A stretch of 64,000 bases of DNA from an uncultured Methanocorpusculum sp. (GCF_963667985.1 NZ_OY764081.1:992001-1056000); one strand, 5' to 3'. Shown: positions 51,010 through 60,636, numbered from the stretch's first letter. The notes: a model not told the origin generated them from the letters alone. Translations and numbers: made by a program.

Positions 51010-52010
51010 TGAGGAATCACCTCGACGATCATCCCGTCGTTTGGATACCGCTCGATGATTTTTCGTTCGCCACCGAACTTACGGGGGATCTTTCGCATCT
51101 GCTGCCAGTCGAGTTCGATCGTCCCGTCCTCCATCTCTTCGTAATAACTTCCAGCTCGAAGACACGGAATGATTAGCTCAAGATCCCCTTTTACCTCCAT
51201 CGAACCGTACATAATTGTGCCGTCCTCGGTGATCATATCAAACGGCCGGGCAGAGTTCATGGCGATACGCTTGAGTCTTTCCCTGAGTTGGACCGAGTCC
51301 TTGAAGGTGGATGTACAGTAATGGACTTTCGGATGACCGTTGATCTCGCCAGCCCATTTGGTCGAACCTTTGATCGCATTACAGAGAGGATTTTCCGTCT
51401 CGAGTTTTCTCTCACGCATATTGTCAGCACAGGCGTCACCCCACTCAAGCTGATTGATGTTGAAAAAGTCCACGGAGTCAAGCAGAGGGAAGAAATGCCG
51501 GAGACCCGGAAGTGAGGGGACCTCAAAACCTATCGCAAATCCCATCTTTTTTGCATTCGCGATCGACTGAACGTACGGAGAGTTCAAAATATCCTTCCAG
51601 ATTTCATGGGGAGGGTGCATTCTGATCTCGTCAACGCACACGACGAGAGCAGCGAGATCCTCTTCGGTCGGGGCGTGGCCGGTGTACAGATGGATCTGAT
51701 GCTCTTTGCCGAAATGCTTTTTGAGTGCCGAGCAGAACTCGACGACCCGTTCGATTTCGAGAAGAGGTTCCCCTCCCGTGACGCCGGTCCCAAGAGCATC
51801 CATAATCTCGCCTTCGGCGATCGCTTCTTCGGGAGTAGTGATCTTCTGGTCGTTTGCATAGATCACATCGAGATCCTTTCTCTCTTCGGAAAGAGGGCAG
51901 TACCAGCAGTCGCGGTCACACCGTCCGGTAATAAAAAGGACCAGCTTTGCTCCGATGTAACAGAGTTTACAGCCGTCAGAGAGATTTCTCGGGAGTTTTT
52001 CCTTCGCCAT
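51006..52010 (-). CDS. Radical SAM protein (COG2108-like)
   Basis: Radical SAM protein of 334 aa. The cluster motif CDRDCWYC at about 31-38 is preceded by LVLFITGR. TGVTGGEPLLEIERVVEF near 75-92 is the SAM-binding GGE region. A further cysteine pair at the N-terminus (CKLC) and CTSTFKD in the second half may hold another cluster. The family is archaeal and uncharacterised, related to pyruvate formate-lyase activating enzymes. It lies inside the lysS-uppS unit, with coupled spacing, but no functional link is known. Confidence 0.82.
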   Translation of the reverse strand: MAKEKLPRNLSDGCKLCYIGAKLVLFITGRCDRDCWYCPLSEERKDLDVIYANDQKITTPEEAIAEGEIMDALGTGVTGGEPLLEIERVVEFCSALKKHFGKEHQIHLYTGHAPTEEDLAALVVCVDEIRMHPPHEIWKDILNSPYVQSIANAKKMGFAIGFEVPSLPGLRHFFPLLDSVDFFNINQLEWGDACADNMRERKLETENPLCNAIKGSTKWAGEINGHPKVHYCTSTFKDSVQLRERLKRIAMNSARPFDMITEDGTIMYGSMEVKGDLELIIPCLRAGSYYEEMEDGTIELDWQQMRKIPRKFGGERKIIERYPNDGMIVEVIPQ

Positions 52011-52012
52011 AT

Positions 52013-53530
52013 TTATAACGACATCTCAAGAAGACGTTTCAGCGTCTCTTCGCGGCCAAGCGCTTCGAGGAACCAGCCGAGACGCGGACCCCTGTCAGCC
52101 CCAAGGAAAGCCCGGTAGATACCGGTGAAGACCTCTTTTCCGGTAACGCCGGCTACCTGGGCGGCGTCATACACGGCATTGTGGAGAACATCGGCTTTCC
52201 ACTCGGCATCGGTGACTATTTTTGCGTAGGCAACTACGGCTGATTTGACCTCGGGTTTTTCATTCGCGGCAACCTCCGGCAGGGATTCGGCAACGGCAAA
52301 CTTGGCATCTTCGGGAGCGTAACGTTCGAGCCAGACCTTGGCACGGTTTGCCTGATCGAGAACGGCCTCTTTGTCAACAATCTCGTATCCGCTGCGTTTG
52401 AGGATATCGAAGATTGCATCATCGGTCCGTGCGATCTGGACAACGGTCACCATATGACGGAACGGGATCGTCGTCTGGGGGGAGGCGATTCTGGATAGTT
52501 CATACTCGCGGGACTCTCCAACAACGGCCGCCTTGTCATACTCGTCGATTAAACGGAGCAGGCCCATTCCCGGATCAAACGCGATGGTCTTGTCTGGTTT
52601 GGTTTTTGCAATCAAGTAGCGGAGAACTTCCGGCGGGACGACATCGAGCATATCCCGAATCGTTAAGACTACGCCTTTTGAGGAGTGCATCTCGCCTTTT
52701 CCTTTCAGGCTGATCCATTCGTAAGTTACCGGGACCGGAGCATTGTAACCGTAGATCTCTTTCGTGATGATTTTGCCGGTATCATACGATCCGCCGGGCG
52801 AGGCGTGGTCTTTTCCAAACGGCTCGACCGTTACGCCATGTACGGACCAGCGCATCGGCCAGTCGACACGCCAGACAAGTTTCCCTTCGCCTTTGGAGTA
52901 GTCGGAGACGCCTTCGTGACCACATGAACATTTGTAGGTGACGGTATGGTTTTCGATATCGTGGGAGAGGATCGCTGCACGGGAAATCGTGCCGCATGAG
53001 GAACAGATAGGATAATACGGCGTCCATCCTTCTTCGAGTTTTCTGCCGGAGACTCTTTCAAGGATCTCTTTGATATCTTCGGCGTGAATGAGTGCCTGTT
53101 TGATCTGTTCAGTAAACATACTGGAGCGGTAAGCTTCGCTCGTCCGGATGATCCGCGGGTGGATGTCGAGCTCTTCGATTGCCGAGAGGAAGGGATCAAG
53201 GAAATGTTCTGCATAACTTTTGTGTTTTCCGCACGGGCACGGGATATCGCTGACCGGCCAGCCGATATATTTCTGATATTCGTCAGAGAGGAACGGGTAT
53301 ACTTTTCTCAGCGGATCGAAGTCGTCTGCAATATATACAAGCTCGGCCTCGACTCCCCTTTTGAGGAGAGCTTTGTAGATCATATCCCCCGTCATGACCT
53401 CACGCATATTCCCTAGATGAATAGGACCGGACGGCGTAATGCCGGTCGCGATCAGCTGCGGAGCATCGGCCGCAACCTGCGCTGCTTTCGCATCAGCCCA
53501 GTGAATCTTCTCATGTATTTTTTCTTCCAT
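52013..53530 (-). CDS. lysS: Lysyl-tRNA synthetase, class I
   Basis: Class I LysRS of 505 aa, the archaeal form unrelated to the class II enzyme of bacteria. The HIGH-like signature is PSGPIHLGNMREV near 34-46, and the KMSKS counterpart is MHSSKGVVLTI near 286-296. A zinc site appears in the CGKH and CSSCGTI/CSCGHEG segments near 100 and 178-208. Length matches the family. First gene of a three-gene minus unit; a TATA-like sequence lies 24-33 bases upstream. Confidence 0.95.
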   Translation of the reverse strand: MEEKIHEKIHWADAKAAQVAADAPQLIATGITPSGPIHLGNMREVMTGDMIYKALLKRGVEAELVYIADDFDPLRKVYPFLSDEYQKYIGWPVSDIPCPCGKHKSYAEHFLDPFLSAIEELDIHPRIIRTSEAYRSSMFTEQIKQALIHAEDIKEILERVSGRKLEEGWTPYYPICSSCGTISRAAILSHDIENHTVTYKCSCGHEGVSDYSKGEGKLVWRVDWPMRWSVHGVTVEPFGKDHASPGGSYDTGKIITKEIYGYNAPVPVTYEWISLKGKGEMHSSKGVVLTIRDMLDVVPPEVLRYLIAKTKPDKTIAFDPGMGLLRLIDEYDKAAVVGESREYELSRIASPQTTIPFRHMVTVVQIARTDDAIFDILKRSGYEIVDKEAVLDQANRAKVWLERYAPEDAKFAVAESLPEVAANEKPEVKSAVVAYAKIVTDAEWKADVLHNAVYDAAQVAGVTGKEVFTGIYRAFLGADRGPRLGWFLEALGREETLKRLLEMSL

Positions 53531-53553
53531 GTATTAATACCTGTAATTCGATG

Positions 53554-53563
53554 TATCTATAAG
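53554..53563 (-). promoter_or_regulatory. TATA box of the lysS operon
   Basis: CTTATAGATA on the minus strand lies 24-33 bases before the lysS ATG at 53530; an AGGT element is also present 12 bases before the start. Confidence 0.5.
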
Positions 53564-53657
53564 TATGTGTTTTCAAATCTGATAATACCTGATGTCAGAA
53601 AAGGAAAGACCTCTGCACGGAAAGAGACAGCGAATCTGAAATATAAAAAAAGAAGAG

Positions 53658-54470
53658 TTATTCCGTTACTGCCGGAAGAGCCGAGTCATAGAGATTGGCG
53701 AAGAACCGGGCAGTCACGATCATGATAAAAGGCAGTGCGACGACGAGCAGCACAAAGCCGGCGATCGGGATACAGAAAAGAACGATTTCTGCAACACCAA
53801 CGATCAGGGAAAGAAGGATCCAGTATCCAAGATACCGTAACCAGCCTATATTGCCGATAAGGGTCAGAAGTTCCTTAATGTGGAATGCTGCACCGAACTT
53901 CTCTTCCTTTGCGAATTTGATAACACCCATCATTCCAATCATAACAGAGATGATCAGAAGAATGATCGGGATAATCATGCCGACAATGATGAGATATGCC
54001 ATGTTATCCATCGGACCAAGGGTCACGAGAGTTGAGATGATCATATAGGGGATCATGTAGATGAAGAGGATGATCATTGCGAGAATTCCCTCGACAAACA
54101 TCTTACCCCAGTGATTCAGTGCAAGTTCTCCTCCGCGGTACACTCTCATCATAAATCCATAGATGAAGACTCCTGCAAGTGTCGTGACAATTGACCCCAG
54201 AATGAAGAAGAGAACCGAGGCAGAGGTGAACATTGCCAAAGCCGCCGAATCCATCATTGGAGAACTCATCATTGCAGAATCGACCGCTGATGCAAATGCG
54301 GGAGTCATGGCGGCAAACGCCATCAAAACAAAGATCAGACCGAGGATCAGCAGAACCATACCGGCAAACATTACCGAGTACAGGAGAATGAGAACAAACC
54401 AGCTACCAAAGGTTTTGAATGCAGTGTTTGCATACTCCTTGGAGTTCTGGATGTTTTCGCTAAAACCCAT
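53658..54470 (-). CDS. DUF4013 membrane protein
   Basis: Integral membrane protein of 270 aa with about six hydrophobic helices, for example FVLILLYSVMFAGMVLLILG near 27-46 and ILAMIILFIYMIPYMIISTL near 130-149. The FSENIQNSKEYANTAF start and the Gly-rich ends follow the DUF4013 family of unknown function. The start at ATG 54470 (MGFSEN) is chosen over one six bases earlier. It shares no obvious unit with the pentapeptide gene upstream. Confidence 0.78.
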   Translation of the reverse strand: MGFSENIQNSKEYANTAFKTFGSWFVLILLYSVMFAGMVLLILGLIFVLMAFAAMTPAFASAVDSAMMSSPMMDSAALAMFTSASVLFFILGSIVTTLAGVFIYGFMMRVYRGGELALNHWGKMFVEGILAMIILFIYMIPYMIISTLVTLGPMDNMAYLIIVGMIIPIILLIISVMIGMMGVIKFAKEEKFGAAFHIKELLTLIGNIGWLRYLGYWILLSLIVGVAEIVLFCIPIAGFVLLVVALPFIMIVTARFFANLYDSALPAVTE

Positions 54471-54525
54471 TACCATAATACTAACGTATCAGTTGTTTCG
54501 ACTATATATGAGTTCGCCGACCGGT

Positions 54526-55233
54526 TTAAAAAAGAGTGTTGACTTTTTTGGCACCGGCCATATTTGCGCCGCCTAACTCGGCAAATCGAAGATCGGCACC
54601 GGAAAGATCGGCTTTCCACATATCTGCACCTTCCAGATGAGCGTGGGTAAGATCGGCATCAGAGAAATTTACATGCCTGAGATCGGCGCCTTCCAGATGG
54701 GCATAGGAGAGATTCACTCCCGACAAATCCAGACCCATAAACGAAGCCTCTTCCAGATATGCGCCGTAAACTCGGGTATCATCCGGTTTGTTCGAGATCT
54801 CGTTTTCATACCACGGATTCCAACTGGAAACCCCTTCTTTAAGACGGGTAACCTGTACTGGATCGCACTTTATTTTTCCTGCCCCGTCATAAACGGCAGC
54901 ATCAGGATTGGCACCGTCAAGGACGGCCTTGGATAAATAGGCACGCCAGAGATTGGTGCCTGCAAGATTCGCATAGGATATGTCAGCCGACTTCAGATAG
55001 GAGTAGGATAGGTCGGCATTTTTGAGATTTGCAAACCTGAGATTGGCACCCTCCAAAAACCAGTAGGCAAGGTCCCCGCCTTCAAGATGGGCACCGTATG
55101 CATCAGAACTTCTCAGATACATCGTTTCTTTCAAATGGACGGTATACCACGCGTTCCAGCGGGTGAAATCCTTCGCCTTCGAACATTCCTGCAGCAGTGA
55201 ATACTGCCCTGCGTCAAACCTTGGTTTCCTCAT
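54526..55233 (-). CDS. Pentapeptide repeat protein
   Basis: Protein of 235 aa with two blocks of A(D/N)LxX pentapeptide repeats (about 45-115 and 165-230), for example LEGANLRFANLKNADLSYSY and LEGADLRHVNFSDADLTHAH, forming a right-handed quadrilateral beta-helix. A 50-residue non-repeat piece with NPWYENEISNKPDD lies in between. The N-terminal piece TRWNAWYTVH resembles the middle piece VSSWNPWYENE, so it may be an internal duplication. Function is not known. It overlaps the AI-2E-type transporter gene by 20 bases. Confidence 0.85.
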   Translation of the reverse strand: MRKPRFDAGQYSLLQECSKAKDFTRWNAWYTVHLKETMYLRSSDAYGAHLEGGDLAYWFLEGANLRFANLKNADLSYSYLKSADISYANLAGTNLWRAYLSKAVLDGANPDAAVYDGAGKIKCDPVQVTRLKEGVSSWNPWYENEISNKPDDTRVYGAYLEEASFMGLDLSGVNLSYAHLEGADLRHVNFSDADLTHAHLEGADMWKADLSGADLRFAELGGANMAGAKKVNTLF

Positions 55234-56254
55234 ACATTATCTCACTGGCTTTTTGCTTTCTTCCTTCCTTGATGAAGATCTCATACGCGGTAAGTCCAAG
55301 GATCAAAAGGACAGGGCCTAAAACGAATCCCAGAAGTCCCATTGCCATAGCCCCGCCGAAAAATCCGACGAACATGAGCATTGGTCTGATCTTCACCCGT
55401 TTTCCGGTGAGTTTCGGGCGGATGATCAGATCGGTTAAGACACAGGTCAGGAAGTATCCAAGCGTTGCGGTCAGAATCACGCCTCGGATATCGCCAAGAC
55501 ATAACGCGTAGATGCCGACGAAAATGATCACCATAAGCGGGCCTAAGACCGGGATCAGAGCAAATAAAGCACACATCGTGGAGAAGAAAATCTCATGACC
55601 GTACCCAAGCACCAGGAAAAAAGCGTATGCTAAAAAGAAGGTCAGAAAGGCTATGAAAACATGAACTACGTAGATAGAGAAGAGGATATCTTTGGTCTTT
55701 TTCGCCATCAGCAGGACATTGTCCATCGAACCAGAAGGAACAATGCTGCACAAATCGGCCCAAATTCTGTCCCCGCAGATTATCGACAGATAGACGAGGG
55801 AATAAAAGAGGATCATGTCGATGATAACGGCCGGAATCATCTGTGCTGCGCTCAGGGCAAAGCTTGGAAACATGGTAAGAAGGATGCTTTTTACCTCTTC
55901 AACGATTTTTATAGAAAAATCACTGCCGTCAGTTAAATGAAGCATATTGGTAACGGTGTTTATGATCGTCTGGAAAATGGACATGAAGTACCCAAAATCC
56001 GAACTGACCACCACAACGATTCCCACACAAACCCCGATGATTATCGCTAGAACAATCGTTATCAAAATCCCCGCAGAAAACGGTGCCGGGATACGCTTTG
56101 TCATCTTCCGATGCAGCGGCAGAAACACAACCGCCACGGAAAGAGCAAGGATAAAGAGGAAAATATAATTCCACGAGACAACAAGAATTGCCAGAAATAT
56201 CAGAACGACAAGTATCAGACTGAAATGGTCTCTTGCATACTGCGGAATATTCAT
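55214..56254 (-). CDS. AI-2E/PerM-family membrane transporter
   Basis: Membrane protein of 346 aa with about eight helices. Family pattern: FLAILVVSWNYIFLFILALS near the start, then the conserved region ILFSIYVVHVFIAFLTFFLA and ALFALIPVLGPLMVIIFVG near 230-248, and IIRPKLTGKRVKIRPML near 282. The family includes quorum-signal exporters and Na+/H+ antiporters. The substrate is not known here. It is cotranscribed with the downstream pentapeptide gene. Confidence 0.86.
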   Translation of the reverse strand: MNIPQYARDHFSLILVVLIFLAILVVSWNYIFLFILALSVAVVFLPLHRKMTKRIPAPFSAGILITIVLAIIIGVCVGIVVVVSSDFGYFMSIFQTIINTVTNMLHLTDGSDFSIKIVEEVKSILLTMFPSFALSAAQMIPAVIIDMILFYSLVYLSIICGDRIWADLCSIVPSGSMDNVLLMAKKTKDILFSIYVVHVFIAFLTFFLAYAFFLVLGYGHEIFFSTMCALFALIPVLGPLMVIIFVGIYALCLGDIRGVILTATLGYFLTCVLTDLIIRPKLTGKRVKIRPMLMFVGFFGGAMAMGLLGFVLGPVLLILGLTAYEIFIKEGRKQKASEIMYEETKV

Positions 56255-56318
56255 TATATGAATAGAGACGGCAAAGGATAATAAATTCTGGGTTAAAAAG
56301 AAAGAGCAAACCTGAGGT

Positions 56319-56818
56319 TTACTCGATTACTTTGAATGAGGAGCCTGGAACACCGCAGACAGGGCAGTGTTCCGGAACGTTGTCGATCTCGACATTTCCG
56401 CAGACAGGACATAGGTAGATGGTCTTCGCATCGAAATCTTTGCCAGCGTTTACTTCCTCAAGTGCTTTTTTATAGAGTACGGCGTGCCTGGCCTCGGCAT
56501 TCATGGCATGTGTAAATATGAGGGCTGCATCCTGACGGTCTTCCTTTTCTGAAATTGAGATAAACGCGGGATAACTCTCCGTGCTTGCACGAAGTTCAGC
56601 TTCGATACCGGCCTCAAGATTGGAAGCCATACTGCCAATATACCCGCCGACTTGGAGAAGCTCGCGTGAATGAATCTCCTCGGCTGCTGACGTTGCACGG
56701 AAGAGGTTGGCTAAATGCGTATATCCTTCTTCATCCGCCGCTTCTGAAAATGTTTTATACTTGCGGTTTACCGGGATTCGCCGGAAAATGCACTGTTAAT
56801 ACATTCTTGAGTGTTCAT
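56319..56818 (-). pseudogene. Rubrerythrin, frameshifted copy
   Basis: Peroxide-reducing diiron protein broken by one base. The first frame from ATG 56818 reads NTQECINSAFSGESR and stops at once. In the next frame the natural continuation follows: NRKYKTFSEAADEEGYTHLA, then TSAAEEIHSRELLQVGGYIG, EDRQDAALIFTHAMNAEARH and a C-terminal rubredoxin-like end with CPVCG and CPVCGVPG. One extra base in the CGG run at about 56770-56775 (GGG instead of GG on the coding strand) would restore a 166-aa gene like the neighbouring copy. All iron ligands remain. Confidence 0.85.
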
Positions 56819-56915
56819 AACATCTTATTTTGTCCAGAAATTTGATAAAGATAATGGAGGGGGTATTTACCAAAAATAATGATTTTCAGAGAAAAAAGAA
56901 GAGTAAACCAGAGGT

Positions 56916-57416
56916 TTACTCGACGACTTTGAATGAGGCGCCGGGAATACCGCAGATAGGGCAGTTTGCCGGAGCTTTGTCGATCTCGACGTTTCCGCAG
57001 ACGGGGCAGAGATAGATGGTTTTCACATCGAAATCTTTGCCTGCTTTTACCGCTTCAAGTGCTTTTCTGTAGAGTTCAGCATGTACGGCCTCGGCTTTCA
57101 TGGCGTGCATGAATGTGATGACAGCATCCTGACGGTCTTCCTTTTCTGCGATGGAGATAAATTCCGGATACATCTCATTGGTCTCATGGAGTTCGCCTTC
57201 GCGGCCGGCTTCAAGGTTTGCAACGGTTGTTCCGATGTAGCCCCCGACACGGAGAAGACGACGTGCGTGGATCTCTTCTGCTGCTGACGTCGCACGGAAG
57301 AGTTTTGCCACATGATCGTATCCTTCATCGGCTGCTGCTTCCGCATATGATTTATACTTGCGGTTTGCCTGCGATTCTCCAGAAAACGCTCCGTTAATAC
57401 AGTCCTGAGTGTTCAT
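56916..57416 (-). CDS. Rubrerythrin
   Basis: Intact rubrerythrin of 166 aa that reduces peroxide with its diiron site and rubredoxin centre. Diiron ligands are found in ESQANRK, TSAAEEIHARRL and EDRQDAVITFMHAMKAEAVH; the C-terminal rubredoxin site is CPVCG and CPICG. I start at ATG 57416 (MNTQDCINGAF); a longer reading adds an unrelated piece. It is a tandem paralog of the frameshifted gene 100 bases downstream and is the likely active copy. It adds to fprA and dfx as oxygen defence. Confidence 0.94.
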   Translation of the reverse strand: MNTQDCINGAFSGESQANRKYKSYAEAAADEGYDHVAKLFRATSAAEEIHARRLLRVGGYIGTTVANLEAGREGELHETNEMYPEFISIAEKEDRQDAVITFMHAMKAEAVHAELYRKALEAVKAGKDFDVKTIYLCPVCGNVEIDKAPANCPICGIPGASFKVVE

Positions 57417-57509
57417 ACACATATATTGTTGGATAGTTCGGATAAAGATTTGGAAGGGGAACATTATGCGAAACAACTATGTATACTCTTTTCCAAAAGA
57501 GAATTACGC

Positions 57510-58169
57510 ATGAGTCTGAAAAATACTGCGGATATCGATAAACCAAGAGAAAAACTGATTGCAAAGGGTCCGGGAAGCCTTGAACTTGAAGAGCTGGTTG
57601 CGGCTATCATCGGACGAGGGATTCCGGGCTGCGATGCCGTACAAATCGGGAAAAAAGTTGGAAAAATTCTGATGTCCAAAACCTATGAAACGGAGGTTGA
57701 TGATCTCTGCGGGGTGAACGGCATGGGGGAGGGAAAAGCGTGCCAGATCATAGCCGCCCTGGAACTTGCACGCCGTTTCCCTCCGCCCGTCCACCGATTT
57801 GCGGTTATCCACAAAGCAGAAGATGTGCTACCTTTCGTTCATCAGTACCGCTATGATGCACAGGAAAACGTCATTTCAGTAACATTGTCCGGGGCACATG
57901 AAGTACTGAAGGTCAGACTCATCACCAAAGGTCTCGTGAATGAATCACAAATCCACCCAAGAGAAGTTTTTGCCGGGGCAATCCAAGACCGGGCTGCAGT
58001 GATGATCCTGATCCATAATCATCCGTCGGGAAATCTTCATCCAAGCAAACAGGATTTGAAAATAACAAAGGAGATGCAGGCTGCCGGAGAACTACTCGGC
58101 ATCAAACTTCTGGATCATCTGATCATTGGACCGACGGACGGATTCTGGAGTATTGTAGGCGAAGAATAA
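57510..58169 (+). CDS. radC: RadC-like JAMM protein
   Basis: Protein of 219 aa of the bacterial RadC family. The helix-hairpin-helix part starts near 40 (LEELVAAIIGRG, then LCGVNGMGEGKACQIIAAL) and the JAMM metalloprotease-like core carries IHNHPSGNLHPSKQDLKIT near 170-188 with the zinc-ligand His, His and Asp. The start at ATG 57510 (MSLKNTADIDK) removes an unrelated extension. The family is common in bacteria and rare in archaea, so transfer is possible. The role in DNA repair was claimed and later doubted. Confidence 0.87.
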   Translation: MSLKNTADIDKPREKLIAKGPGSLELEELVAAIIGRGIPGCDAVQIGKKVGKILMSKTYETEVDDLCGVNGMGEGKACQIIAALELARRFPPPVHRFAVIHKAEDVLPFVHQYRYDAQENVISVTLSGAHEVLKVRLITKGLVNESQIHPREVFAGAIQDRAAVMILIHNHPSGNLHPSKQDLKITKEMQAAGELLGIKLLDHLIIGPTDGFWSIVGEE

Positions 58170-58177
58170 AAAAAAAG

Positions 58178-58897
58178 TTAGCGTTGTGCTTTTGCACATC
58201 CGCCGCATGCACGGCAGACCTCAACGCATGGAGTGAATTGTGTTCCCTTTCCACAAAACGGCGGAATGTCTGCTGCATCCCGTTTATAATATACATGAGG
58301 TACGAGCGATATATGCGTGTAGGTCCCGACCCCTACCCCGATTTTTTCTGCGATATATTCCTGAAGTTTTGCAAGGGCAAACATATTCGATCCGGCGGCT
58401 GAGAGCATATCATTACTCCGGAACACGATCTTCATATTCAGTTTCCCTTCTCTGACAACGCACTGGACCAGCTGAAGACAGGGGCAGTCGGCAAGTTTTG
58501 CATCGACCGGAGGACACCAGGTCACGGCGACGGCACGGCGGGATACCGGGCTTTCCCGTAATTTATCGATGATATACTGGATCTGATCCTGATGAATCTC
58601 GCCGTTTTGCGTAAGTCCGCAGCCCCAGTCGAAAAGCCGTCCGTGATAATCATACTCGAACACCGAATCCGACCCCTCAATCAGATTTTTGGCATACTCA
58701 TCCAGAAATGCTTCTTTAAATCTGGAACATGGCGAGACCATCGGTTTGGCAAGAGGGGTGTCGACGAAAAGGCAGACCTCGTCGGTTTCAACCGTTTCCT
58801 CACCGTTCTCGGTAGTCAGCAAGCTACCCTTTTCCAAAATATACCGGATAACAAGTTCATGTGCCCGTGCAAGGTTCGGTGCACGAAGTAGTTTCAT
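58178..58897 (-). CDS. thyA: Thymidylate synthase, archaeal ThyA type
   Basis: Archaeal thymidylate synthase-like enzyme of 239 aa. The nucleophile lies in ADCPCLQLVQ near 146-155, followed by NMKIVFRSNDMLSAAGSNM with the substrate-binding RSND and GSNMFAL. TYTHISLVPHVYY near 202-214 matches the phosphate and folate side. The C-terminus adds CVEVCRACGGCAKAQ, a cysteine cluster that may bind metal. It is the short archaeal form; folate analog is probably methanopterin. It converges with radC, nine bases apart. Confidence 0.86.
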   Translation of the reverse strand: MKLLRAPNLARAHELVIRYILEKGSLLTTENGEETVETDEVCLFVDTPLAKPMVSPCSRFKEAFLDEYAKNLIEGSDSVFEYDYHGRLFDWGCGLTQNGEIHQDQIQYIIDKLRESPVSRRAVAVTWCPPVDAKLADCPCLQLVQCVVREGKLNMKIVFRSNDMLSAAGSNMFALAKLQEYIAEKIGVGVGTYTHISLVPHVYYKRDAADIPPFCGKGTQFTPCVEVCRACGGCAKAQR

Positions 58898-59000
58898 GTA
58901 ATAGAATAGAGTGAAGGAACGTAAATGTATTTCTAAGCATTCACCTGCATAGGGATAGAATACCCCCTATGATGATATGAACAAAAATATGCAAAACAAG

Positions 59001-59073
59001 TAGCCCGTAGCAGATTCGAACTGCTGTCGAGGGATCCAGAGTCCCCCATGATTGACCACTACACTAACGGGCT
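59001..59073 (-). tRNA. tRNA-Gln (anticodon CTG)
   Basis: A 73-base cloverleaf is found on the minus strand. The acceptor stem is AGCCCGT with ACGGGCT plus discriminator A. The anticodon arm GGGGA-CTCTGGA-TCCCT has anticodon CTG, reading CAG. The T arm is AGCAG-TTCGAAT-CTGCT. CCA is not encoded. No intron is visible. Confidence 0.92.
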
Positions 59074-59169
59074 AAATTACCTTAATGAATATGACATGAC
59101 AGAATATTAAGATAGCGATTGGTTGGTGACCAGATAGATTTTATATCAGCCCTCACAAATCAATTACCA

Positions 59170-59946
59170 GTGTCAAGACTTATATTCAGCCCAATCTCCA
59201 TCTGGATTCTGTTTGCCCTGATCCTCCTCGTCGTAATAGGATTACCTTTGCTGTTCTTCGGACTCATCGGAGCAGCACTCGGAAATCTGGGATTCGGGTT
59301 CTGGATGATCGTTCTTCTGATCATAGCCATCGTTATTGGAAGTTTCATCAATATTCCTCTTGGAACGCTGAAGCCAAAAAGCCAAAAACAAAAAGAAGAG
59401 CCAACCCCGAGAAAACCAACCGGACAGTATGCCCCGTCTATGTATGATAAGATGTACCGGACTGACCGGTTCGAACCGGAACCATATGCTTCCGAGTCTT
59501 CTGCAAGGAAAACACGGATATCTATAAACCTCGGCGGTGCAGTGATCCCGATTCTTATCTCGATTTATATCATCTTCATGGGTGCTTTCGGCACAATAAC
59601 TCATGACCCGTGGTATCTTGCAAAGATGACAGCGGCCTTGATCATCACAACCGTGTGTGTCTATCTCGCAGCCAAACCTGTGAGAGGAATTGGAATTGCC
59701 ACGCCGTTCTTTGTCGGCCCGGTCGTAACGCTCGCAGCAGCGTTGATTCTCGGTGGAGGGTTCGGGCTTCCGGCAGCAGGGATCGCCTATGTGGCGGGAA
59801 CTCTTGGGACGCTGATTGGGGCTGATCTTCTGCACCTAAAGGATGTTCCGACCCAGGAAACCTCGATGCTTTCCATCGGAGGGGCCGGAACCTTTGACGG
59901 GATTTTCCTTACAGGAATTCTCACAGCACTGCTCGCTTCATTCTAA
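59170..59946 (+). CDS. DUF1614 membrane protein
   Basis: Membrane protein of about 258 aa with a hydrophobic start (FALILLVVIGLPLLFFGLIG), a soluble middle part (Lys/Glu-rich, about 85-130) and a second membrane half with VIPILISIYIIFMGAFGTI and GVAxIAYVAGTLGTLIGAD-like helices. GGAGTFDGIFLTGILTALLA at the end is typical for DUF1614. No ATG is in place; GTG 59170 or TTG 59119 are the likely starts. Function unknown. It is divergent from the tRNA. Confidence 0.72.
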   Translation: MSRLIFSPISIWILFALILLVVIGLPLLFFGLIGAALGNLGFGFWMIVLLIIAIVIGSFINIPLGTLKPKSQKQKEEPTPRKPTGQYAPSMYDKMYRTDRFEPEPYASESSARKTRISINLGGAVIPILISIYIIFMGAFGTITHDPWYLAKMTAALIITTVCVYLAAKPVRGIGIATPFFVGPVVTLAAALILGGGFGLPAAGIAYVAGTLGTLIGADLLHLKDVPTQETSMLSIGGAGTFDGIFLTGILTALLASF

Positions 59947-60102
59947 ATCAACTTCATTTCACTTTTTTTACTGGCAAATACCTGGCTTTCCCACAGATCC
60001 AACCCTCTCAGATATCGCATGGTAAGGGAGAGAAAATTATCTCTCGTATCCAAAAAAAAATTACGCCGAAATTCCGGCAGAATAGATAATCAAAAAAAAT
60101 AG
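59947..60102. other. Intergenic region at convergent ends
   Basis: Between DUF1614 and cmk, which end towards each other. There are T-rich and A-rich tracts (59961-59971, 60049-60060 and 60091-60099) that can end transcription from both sides. No gene seen. Confidence 0.6.
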
Positions 60103-60636
60103 TTACTCGCGTTTCAGGAGTGCTGAGACTGTAGCATCGACAATAGCAAATAACTCATTTGCGCTAAAGGTTTCTGAGTTCAGGATCAAATCATACGGAG
60201 AGAAATCGAGAATATCGATCTCGTAATACTCCATATACCGTCCGGCCTCGCAGGCCTCGCGTTCAACCGTCATTTCAAATGCCTGCTTTTCCGTCAGACC
60301 CTCGCGTGCCGCAATCCGGGTCGAACGGCACTCAGGAGAGGCACATAAAAGGATTTTTAGATCAGCGTTCTCTACCATCCATCCGGAAAGCCTGCCTTCA
60401 AGGATTATATCGTCCGATGACTCGCCGATCTCTTTTTGACGGGCATCGATCTCCAGATCGATCGCAGGGTCAGTTTCGGCAATTTTACCAAATGCGGCAA
60501 GATCCATATTCCGTTCCTTTGCAAGGCCACGGAACACCTCCCCCGCCGACACATATCTGTATGAATACTTCTCAGCAATTGAACGACCAAGAGTTGTCGT
60601 GCCTGATCCAGGCGACCCGCTGATCGTTATCCTCAC
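60103..60636 (-). CDS. cmk: Cytidylate kinase, archaeal type
   Basis: Nucleotide kinase of 177 aa that phosphorylates CMP and dCMP. The P-loop ITISGSPGSGTTTLGRSIAE near 3-22 and the substrate region SAGEVFRGLAKERNM near 30-44 match archaeal Cmk, which has Thr/Ser in place of the usual GKST lysine loop. It lies at the end of the conserved L30-L15-secY-adkA-DUF106-cmk order and starts directly after the DUF106 gene. Confidence 0.93.
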   Translation of the reverse strand: MRITISGSPGSGTTTLGRSIAEKYSYRYVSAGEVFRGLAKERNMDLAAFGKIAETDPAIDLEIDARQKEIGESSDDIILEGRLSGWMVENADLKILLCASPECRSTRIAAREGLTEKQAFEMTVEREACEAGRYMEYYEIDILDFSPYDLILNSETFSANELFAIVDATVSALLKRE

